In this document: in pieces, positions 55,812 to 64,000 of the stretch
Layout of the letters: each line of letters starts with the position of its first letter
Position numbering within the stretch: the first letter of the stretch is position 1
NCBI RefSeq assembly: GCF_030867095.1
Contig: NC_081835.1
Span: 41,957,892-42,021,891 of the forward strand
Length of the DNA stretch: 64,000 nucleotides
Reading direction: 5' to 3'
From: Alligator mississippiensis
Taxonomy: Eukaryota > Chordata > Crocodylia > Alligatoridae
The notes under the pieces: model-generated
Told to the model about the DNA's origin: nothing
Database searches by the model: none
What the model saw: the letters and a program-made list of their open reading frames with translations, nothing else
Made by a program: the position numbers and the translations under genes

Positions 55812-57867
55812 ACACAAATCTAGAAACTTAGGGTTGAAAGGGACCTCAGGAGGTCATCTAATTCAACCCCCTGCTCAAAGCAGGGCCAGCCCCAACTAGA
55901 TCATCCCAGCTAAGATATGTCTACCCAGGTCTTAAAAACCTCTGAGGATGGAGATTCCACAACATCTCTGGGTAACCCGTTCCAACGCTTTACTACTCTC
56001 GTGAAAAAGTTCTTTCTAATATCTAACCAAAACTTCCCTTGCTGCAACTTGAGATCACTGCTCCTTGTTTTGTCATCAGCAGCCACTGAGAACAGTCTAG
56101 CTCCATCCTCTTTGGAACCACCCTTCAGGTAGTTGAAGGCTGCTATTAAATCCCCTCTCAGTCTTTTCTTCTCCAGACTAAATAAACCCAGGTCCCTCAA
56201 CTGCTCGTCCGATGTCATGTGCCCCAGTCCCCTAACCATTTTTGTTGCCCTCTGCTGGACTCTCCAACTTGTCTACAACCTTTTTGTAGAGGAGGGCCCA
56301 AAACTGGACACAGTACTCCAGATGTGGCCTGATCGGTGCAGAATAGAGGCGAGTAATCACTTCCTTTGATCTGCTGACAATGCCCCTACTAATGAAGCCC
56401 AGTATGCCGTTAGTCTTTTTTGCAACATGAGCATAGTGTTGGCTCCTATTCTTCTTATTGTCCATTGTAACAAACAGGTCCTTTTCTGCAGAGCTGCTGC
56501 TTAGCCAGTTGGTCCCAAGCCTGTATGGTACATGGGGTTGTTTCATCCAAAGTGAAGGACTTTACACTTCTCCTTATTGAACCTCATGAGATTTATTTTG
56601 GTTCAATCCTCCAATTTGTTGATGTCTCCCTGATTCCCAGCCCTACCCTCCAGTGCATCTACTACTTCCCCCAGATTGGCTATACCTGGAAACTTGCTGA
56701 GGGTGTGCTCTGTCCCATCATCCAGATTGTTGATGAAGATAATGAACAAAACCAGCCCCAGGAACAACCTTTGGAGCACTCCACTTGATACTGGCTGCCA
56801 GCTAGACATCAAGCCATTGATTACTACCATCTGAGCCTGACGATCCAGGCAGCTTTCTATCTGTCTTACAGTCCATTCATCCAACCCAGACTTCCTTAGC
56901 TTGCTTGCAAGAAGGTTGTGGGAGACCATATCAAAAGCCTTGCTAAAGTCAAGGTAAGTTACGTCCATTGCTCTTCCCATATCCATAGAGCCAACCATCT
57001 CATCATAGAAGACAAGTCAGGTTGGTCAGACATGACTTGCCCTCTGTGAATCCAAGCTGATTGTTTCTAATAACCACCTTCTCCTCTAAGACTGCTTGCA
57101 GACATTAAAAAACAAGCCAAACAAACCACACTTTACCAAAAGCAGCAGTGCATTACTTCGACCCGGCTCTGCATCATCTGCATAGATGAGGTCTTCAGTG
57201 GGGCTTTTGATGTTTTTATCTAAAGCTGAATCTATCAACTATTAGGTAGAAGTGCCAAAAAAGCCCCACTAAAGCAACTGATCTATACAGATGTTGGGCA
57301 AGCTGAAGTCCAAATAACACACTGCCTGTTCTGGGTATGTGCTGGGCTTGGCGGGGGAGCACACCAAATTTAAAGTAAAGCACCATTTTCTTTTGTTTTT
57401 TCTTAACATCTGCAAGTAGCCCATGTCTTTACAAATTAATTTCTTGAGGACCTGCTCCATGATTTTTCCAGGGACTGAAATGAGGCTGACTGGTCTGTAA
57501 TTCCCCAGATACTCCTTCTTCCCTTTCTTAAAGATGAGAATTATATTTGCCCTTTTCCAATCATCCAGCTCTGCAGTCACATCAGCCAACTCCCTCAGCA
57601 ACTGTGTGCCTCACCTCTGGCCCCATGGGCTTGTACATATACAGATTTTCTAAATAATCCCTAACCTATTCTTTCACCCCTGCTAGCTCCTCACCTCCTC
57701 CACAAACTGTGCTGCCAGGTGTAGTAGTCTGGGAGCTGATCTTGCCCATGAAGAATGAGGTGAAAAAGGCATAGAGTACATCGGCCTTTCCACATCACCT
57801 GTCACTAGGCTGCTTCCCCCATTCAGTAAGGGATGCACTCTTTCCCTGATCTTCCTCTTGTTGTTGA
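55812..57867 (-). mobile_element. CR1 copy B, inserted in copy A
   Basis: Has its own complete 3' tail at 55,815 ('agggttgaaagggacctcag' on the plus strand) and RT pieces at 55,910-57,601 ([37 protein letters not shown]). Its linker ends near 57,867. Multiple stops and frameshifts. Exact left and right joints are uncertain by tens of bases. Confidence 0.8.
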
Positions 57868-58190
57868 CATGAGACAGATCTTCTTTGCCAGTTCCTTCAG
57901 TACCCTGGGATGAAATTCATCTGGCCCTGCTGACATGTATTAATTCAAAACCAACAAAAGCTCTCTGATCATCTCTTTTATTATCTCATCCCTCAGCTTA
58001 CCCCCTTCCTTATCCAGATGATCCGTATTAGGTTTCTAGCTGCAGCTTAATCTTTTTGTGAAGACTGAGGCAAGATAGCTGTTGAGCAGATCTGCCTTCT
58101 TTTTATCTTCTGTTAGGAGTTCCCCCTGGCTGGTTACAGAGGACCTACAGCTTTCTTGGTCCTTCTTTTCTGACCATAATACTTGTAGAA
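57868..58190 (-). mobile_element. CR1 copy A, linker and start of RT (segment 2)
   Basis: On the minus strand it reads SAGPDEFHPRVLKELAKK with its own linker, continuing the RT that breaks off at 55,811. It is cut on the right by the hAT element at 58,191. Confidence 0.75.
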
Positions 58191-60199
58191 CAGGGGTAGG
58201 CAATTATTTCAGCTGGAGGGCTGCTTAATGACTTTTCGTGAGCTGTCAAGGGCTGCAAGGGTAGCTCCATCCCTTGACAGGTGCCCCTGGAAGTTCCACC
58301 CCTAGCCCCTGAGCTTTGCCACCAGAAGTCCCTCCCCTTGCCCCTGGAAGTACTCCCCTAGGAGCGGGGAACTGGAAAAAAAACTAAATTATATACTAAA
58401 AATCAAACATCTACTATATTGTATTTTATTTTTATTTAAAAAATTTTTTTATCCTGGTTTACATGCATTTGCATAACGTATATAGAGGTTATTGCATAAT
58501 AGCTCAAAATAAAGTCTTACTCTTGTATATTGTGTGTCTGGGGGTGCCGGGTTTGTGAGGGGGGTGTGGGTGTGTGTGTGGGGTGTGGGGGTGTGTAAAT
58601 GTGGGATTTGTGGGGGGATGTGGGGTCTATGGGGGTATACATGTGGCAGTGTGTGGGTGGATGTGGGGGTGGGCGTGTGGGGTTTGTGGTGGTGTGTGGG
58701 TGGGTATAGGGTTTTTAGGGGGGCCTGATGGATTACGGGAATGTGTGTGGGGTTTGTGAGTGGTGTGGGGGGTGTGTGGGATTTGTGAGGGAGTGTGGGT
58801 GAGTGTGGGGTTTCTGGGGGGGTTGTGAAGGGGTGTGAGGAATGTGTAGGGTTTGTGGGGTGGTCTGTGGGGGTGTGTGGGAGTGTGCATGGAGTTTTTT
58901 GGGGGGTCTGTGAGTGTGGGGCTTGTGGGGGGGTGTAGGGTAGTGTGTGTGGGTGGGTGTGGGGTTTGTGGAGGCGTCTGTGGCATGTTGAGTATGGGAG
59001 TGTACCTGGGGGGTGTGGGGTTTGTGGGAGGACGCAGGGGTATGTGTATGTGTGTGTGGGGGAATTTGTGGGGGGATGTGGGGGGACCTCTGCTACCTGC
59101 ACCCTCCCACCCATGGTGGACAACTCCCTCCCAGTGCCCCACCCCATGGTGCATGGCCTCTACTGCCAGGACAGCAGAAGCAGCAACTGGCAGGCCCTTG
59201 GGGCTCTCATGGCCCATGGCAGGCATAGCCTTTTGGTGGCACATGGCTCCGGCCGAGTCCCAGGGCTACACATGGTGGCATGGAGCCAGCCTGGCCAGCT
59301 GGTGTGCACCTTTGAACAAAAGCACGGTGGCTTCATGCCAGCATGTGGGGCTTTTGGCACTGCAGGCAGGAGCCATGCATCAGCAGGCTGAGTCAGGCCA
59401 GCTCTGTGCCTCTATGTGGGGCTTCCAGCACTCCAGCAGGAAGCCACACGTGACAGCACAGAGCCCACCTGGCCTGATGGCATGCAAATTCCCCACAGCT
59501 CCTGGTCAATGCACCATCGGGCCAGGTGGGCTCTGTGTTGCCATGTGCAGCTCCCAGCACTGCAGCCAGGAGTGTGCGCTGTCAGGCTGGGCCAGATACA
59601 TGCCTCTGCGTGCGGGTCCCCACTGGAGCGCTGGGAGCCCCAAGTGTAGGCACAGAGCTGGCCTGGTCTGGATGGAAGGCATGTGGCAGTGGGCCGGCCC
59701 GGGCCAAGTCTGTGCTGCCATGTGCAGCCCCCTGGAACTCAGCTGGAGCTGTGCACCACCAGGGGGCTTTGCCTGCCATGGGAGATGAGCGCCCTGAGGG
59801 CCCATTGCCTGCTGCTGCTGCTGATGGTAGCGGTTGCGCACCATGGGGGCGTGGGGGGCCCAACCCTCCTTCCCCCACAAACCCCACACGCGCCAGTGGC
59901 TCCCAGCACTGCAGGCAGGAGCTCCTCTCCTCATTCACCAGCTGTCCATTCATGCACCATCGCATTCGGTGCCTCCACATAGGGCTCCCATCTGGAGTGC
60001 CAGGAGCCCCATGGAGATGGAGGCACAGAGCCCACCTGGTCCGATGGTGCACAACCTCTGAAAGCCTACATCACCCACTGGCTTTCAGAGGGACAGCTGC
60101 ATGCCAGTAATAATTGTTTTTTTGGAGAGTCCCTTTGGGCCAGATACAATGACTTGGCAGGCCAAATCCAGCCCGCAGGCCATATTTTGCCCATCCCTG
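58191..60199. mobile_element. Non-autonomous hAT element with internal minisatellite, 2,009 bp, inside a CR1
   Basis: Ends CAGGGGTAGGCAATTATTT and TTTTGCCCATCCCTG, flanked by ttgtagaa (58,183) and ttatagaa (60,200), 7/8. The left third is a G/T-rich 'ggggtgtgtgg' tract (58,530-59,080). The rest is a diverged series of modules round 'cttccagcactccagcagg'. It splits a minus-strand CR1. Long open frames on both strands here are repeat artefacts. Confidence 0.88.
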
Positions 60200-60207
60200 T
60201 TATAGAA

Positions 60208-61075
60208 CCTCTTCTTGTTGCCCTTAACACCTCCTTTGCTAGGTACAACTCATTCTTTATCTTGCCTTCCTGAATTTGTCCCTGCATAGAAGCTCCTTGT
60301 GCAGCCATATTGATCTCTTGCCATTTTTCTTGTGCTTCCATTATGTCAGGACAATTTCTTATTGGGCTTCCAACACTAGCATTTAGAAGCTCCCAGGCCT
60401 CCTGAGCACCTTTATCCTTCAGTCTATCCTCCCATGACACCATGCCTATAACTCCTTGAGTCAGATGAAATCTGCTTTTTTTTTAAATCTAACATCTAAT
60501 TTTGCTGACATGATGCTTTCCCCCTTTCATGATCTGGAATTAGTTCCCCATCACTTTTAAATCCTCCACCAGTTCCTCCCCGTTGATCCGGAGAAGATCC
60601 AAGATAAATGATCCCCTAGTTGTATCCTTCACTTTCTGGAGCAGAAAGTTGCCCTCCATGCAAGTTAGGAACCAGCTTGACATTTTATGTTTGGCTGCAT
60701 TGTTCTTCCAGCAGATGCTCAGAAAACTGAAGTCTCTCATCAGTGCCATCCCATAGCTTGTGGATAGATTAATCAACCACTTGAAGAGCACCTTATCCAC
60801 CTCCTTGTCCTGAATTGGTTGCCTACAATAAATCCCCATCATCATACTGGTGCTACATCTTTCAATTTTCACCTTCTCCCAAATGCATTCTGCTTTACTG
60901 TCTTCTTCCTCCTGAACCAGGGAACAGATGTATGTTTTTTGATTGACATACAAGGGGAAACCAACACCTTTTCTCCCAACCCTGTCCTTCTGAAACAGTG
61001 TGTAATCCTCAATGATGACATTCTGGTCATAACAGCTGTCCTACCATGGTAAGAAGAAAAATCAGTACAGTTTAT
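60208..61075 (-). mobile_element. CR1 copy A, endonuclease domain (segment 3)
   Basis: The minus-strand frame 60,540-60,953 plus a frameshifted piece to about 61,060 encode the CR1 endonuclease (DYTLFQKDRVGRKGVGFPLY, GIYCRQPIQDKEVD, LMRDFSFLSICWKNN, ILDLLRING). The catalytic-type GDFN motif is degraded to RDFS. 60,208-60,443 is the following linker. Confidence 0.82.
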
Positions 61076-62009
61076 ATAAAATCTAGTTGTGATCCTTTTT
61101 AAAAAATTGGTGAGTCTCTGCTCCTCAGTGCCTGGGCCTGGGCCTGTATCCCTGGTTGTCCCCCCTTGGGTGGCATTGGTGATCAGCAATCCAAGTCTGC
61201 AGGTCAATTGTTATTTTTTAACTCAATATTGTAATGTGGAGCACTGGAAAATGTTGTTGCCCACGTAACTGTGCTCTAGCCCTCACTGATATTCTTTTTG
61301 TCAGCTAAAAAGTGAATGTAGCAGTTGATGATCCATACGCAAAGTAAATTGCTTCTCACCAACCTCTTGATGAAACTTTGCAACTGCCCAGACTAAACTC
61401 ATAGCTTCTTTATTAATGTGCATTTTTCAGAGGTAAGAGATCCAGGAGCAAAAGACCAATAGGCTTCCCAGCTGCTCTCCCATGACATGAAATTACTGCA
61501 CCCATTACACACGTACAAGTGGCACAACTGAACTTTACAGGCAATGCTGTATTGCAGTGAGTAAGGAACCTTTCAAATGATGTCAATTTCTTGGCTTCAT
61601 CCACTGTGTTGACCAACAGCACTTCTGTCCACTGTGTTCATTAGGAAGACACAACAGGGAAGCTCTATTAGGCAAGAACTTATATTAATAGCTGACCATC
61701 CTCAGAAAGGAACATAATAACCGTGACATTTTGTGCCCTATAGGTGGTTTCAGCCTTATATTGTGATCGTTGAGAGCTATACTTTCCAATGGCTTAGCCA
61801 TAACATGCACTCAAATTTTTGAAAAAATAATATTTTTCTTGTTTGCTCCTCATTCAAACAACCTTGGTGATGTCTTTTGGGGGTTCCTAAGGTGCTCTTA
61901 TTCACTAGTTTCCAGGACCAGTGTACTATTCAAATAATTCAGAGCACCACTGCTGCCCATAGTCTCTGGTTCATGACTCAAAGCCCAAAAGCCCAAAGCC
62001 CAATAGCTG
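61076..62009. other. Gap between CR1 copies, nothing recognised
   Basis: About 0.9 kb without a recognisable exon or repeat. The 'aaagcccaa' triplication near 61,980 is a small local repeat. Confidence 0.5.
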
Positions 62010-62905
62010 GTGAGCTTCCAAACAGAAGCTGGTATCAAGTGGAGTGCTCCAGGAGTCAGTCCTGGGGCCAGTTTTGTTCAATATCTTCATTAATGATCTA
62101 GAAGATGGGATGGAGTGCACCCTCAGCAAGTTTCCAAGTGACACCAAGCTGGGGGGAGAAGTAGATATGCTGGAGGGTAGGGCTAGGGTTCAGAGTGACC
62201 TAGGTATATTGGAGGATTAGACCAAAAGAAATTTCATGAGATTGAACAAGGACAAGTGCCAAGTCCTGCACTTAGGATGGAACAGTTCCATCCTGGGGAC
62301 TGACTGGCTAAGCAACAGCTCTGCAGAAAAGGACCTGGGGGTTACAGTGGACTATAAGCGGACTATGAGCTAACAGTGTGTCCTTGTTGAGAAGAAAATT
62401 AATGGCATACTGGACTGAATTAGTAGAAGTGTTGCCAGCAGACAGAGGGAAGTCATTCTTCCCTTCTATTTGGCACTGGTAAGGCCATATCTGGAGTACT
62501 GTGTCCAGTTCCCCCCCCCCCAAGTATGTGGACAAGCTGGAAAGAGTTCAGAAGAGGGCAACAAAAATGCCTAGGGGGTTGGAGCACATGACTTTTGAGG
62601 AGAGGCTGAAGGAAGTGGGGTTATTTAGTCTGAAGAACTGAAGACCGAGGAGGGATTTGATAGCAGCTTTTAACTACCCAAAGGGTGGTTACAAAGAGGA
62701 CGGATCTAGACTGTTCTCAGTGCTTGCCAATGACAGAACAAGGAGCAATGGTCTCAAATTGCAGCAAGGGAAGTTTAGGTTAGATATTAGGAAAAACTCT
62801 CATCAGGACAGTAGTGAAACACTTGAATGGGTTACCCAGAGAGGTGGTGGAATCTCCAACCTTGGAGATTTTTTAAGGGCCGGCTTGACAAAGCCCTGGC
62901 TGGAA
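62010..62905 (+). mobile_element. CR1 copy D, RT C-terminal part, split by copy E
   Basis: Degraded RT from SGVLQESVLGPVLFN through the catalytic box, now FPSD instead of FADD (about 62,128), to the C-terminal remnant at 62,657-62,880. Its last 96 bp reappear at 63,682-63,777. Confidence 0.85.
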
Positions 62906-63676
62906 CAGACAAGTGCAAGGTATTGCACCTAGGGAGGAAGAACCAGCAGCAGACCTACAGGCTGAGGAACTCCCTTCTCATCAGTGCAGAGGCAGAGAAG
63001 GATCTTGGAGTCATTACTGATGCCAAAATGAACATGGGCCAACAGTGTGGGGACGTGGTCAGGAAGGCCAACCACACCTTGTCATGCATCCACAGATGCA
63101 TCTCAAGCAGGTCCAAGGAGGTGATCCTCCCCCTCTATGCGACACTGGTCAGGCTGCAGCTGGAGTACTGTGTCCAGTTCTGGATGCCACACTTCAGGAG
63201 GGATGTGGACAACAAGGAGAGGGTTCAGAGGAGGGCCAGTCGCATGATCAGGGGGCAACAGGGCAGGCCCTACAAGGAGAGGCTAAGGGACCTGTACCTG
63301 TTCAGCCTCCACAAGAGAAGGGTGAGGGGGTATCTAGTGGCCGTTTACAAACTAGTCAGGGGGGACCAGCAGGCATTGGGAGAGTCCCTGTTCCCCCCGA
63401 GCACCACCAGAAGTTACAAGAAATAACGGTCACAAGCTGGCAGAGGGTAGATTCAGGCTAGATATCAGGAGGCGTTACTTCACAGTCAGGGCGAATAGGA
63501 TTTGGAACCAACTTCCAAGAGAAGTGGTGCTGGCTCCTACCCTGGGGGTCTTTAAAAGGAGGCTGGATGAACACCTTGCCAGGGTTGTTTGACCCCAGAA
63601 CTCTTTCCTGCCATGGCAGGGGGTCGGACTTGATGATCTGCTCAGGTCCCTTCCGACCCTACCAATTATGAAACTA
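62906..63676 (+). mobile_element. CR1 copy E, young 3' fragment inserted in copy D
   Basis: Encodes DKCKVLHLGRKNQQQTYRL through LEYCVQFWMPHFRRDVDNKE to SYKK, then a stop; the remnant continues to 63,590. Tail 'cgaccctaccaattatgaaa' near 63,654. Target duplication tggaa at 62,901-62,905 and 63,677-63,681. Confidence 0.92.
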
Positions 63677-63681
63677 TGGAA

Positions 63682-63777
63682 TGATCTAATCGGGGATGGT
63701 CCTGCTTTGAGCAGGGGGTTGGACTAAATAACTTCCTGAGGTCCCTTCCAGCCCTGATTTTCTATGATTCTATCATT
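63682..63777 (+). mobile_element. CR1 copy D, 3' terminal segment
   Basis: Continues 'tgatctaatcggggatggtc' exactly where copy D broke off, with the 'gggttggactaaataacttc' tail ending in 'tctatgattctatca'. Confidence 0.85.
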
Positions 63778-64000
63778 ATATTGAAAAACCCCCACAACCT
63801 TTAGTGCATTTAACTCAGCAGGTACTTCTTGTTGATATCTTCATTCTCTATCTGTAGATAGGTTTGGATGAGATTGATCATGGAGAAATACTTACTGCCA
63901 ACTAATGAGACAGACTGTTGCCCTGGGTGCAGGATAATGGTCTACATGCAATAATGGGTTAACAGTTACCTTGAAATCAATACAGACAAACACAGACCTA

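Noticed and set aside
58449..59788. Long open frames on both strands (up to 311 codons), Pro/Thr/His- or Gly/Cys-rich
   Set aside because: They lie wholly inside the hAT element's G/T-rich tract and minisatellite. Low-complexity composition explains them, and no conserved motif or splice context is present.

Overview
This window is vertebrate nuclear DNA, most likely from a crocodilian. A turtle is possible and a bird less so. I infer this from split genes with GT-AG introns, a CpG-island promoter, many CR1 LINEs that end in the reptile/bird 'ctatgaat' tail, and many hAT-type DNA transposons with 8-bp target-site duplications. The species is inferred from repeat style, not proven.

Only two protein-coding genes can be supported. 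Both are on the minus strand, in the same order as on human 3p21.31. (1) TRAIP is a RING E3 ubiquitin ligase of the DNA replication and repair machinery. Fourteen coding exons lie between 28,888 (start codon) and 1,371, giving 422 codons in one unbroken frame. Only the last coding exon, with the stop codon, is missing, beyond the left edge. (2) CAMKV is a calmodulin-kinase-like pseudokinase of neuronal vesicles. Nine coding exons lie between 44,875 and 36,145 (stop codon). The first coding exon, about 32 residues in mammals, is not in the window, so its intron must exceed about 19 kb if the assembly is continuous.

Layout: 1-29.5 kb is TRAIP, whose introns carry hAT and CR1 insertions. A CpG island at 29.1-30.1 kb contains paired ETS motifs, Sp1-like boxes and a CHR-like element, and a palindromic MITE sits inside it. 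30.1-36.1 kb is the TRAIP-CAMKV interval, with one hAT element, a near-perfect inverted repeat, CA-type simple repeats and presumably the CAMKV 3'UTR. 36.1-44.9 kb is CAMKV; its last intron holds a damaged CR1 and a decayed duplicate of part of exon 9. 44.9-64 kb has no recognised gene and is largely a nest of transposons: CR1 inside CR1, CR1 inside a solo ERV LTR inside an older CR1, and a 2-kb hAT inside a CR1.

The two genes are neighbours by conserved synteny and are not known to act in one pathway. I found no CRISPR array, operon, RNA gene or new multi-gene system. The most unusual observations are the relic CAMKV exon duplication, the palindromic MITE at the TRAIP promoter, the 32.3-kb inverted repeat, the internally repetitive hAT family and the layered insertion history of 47-64 kb.
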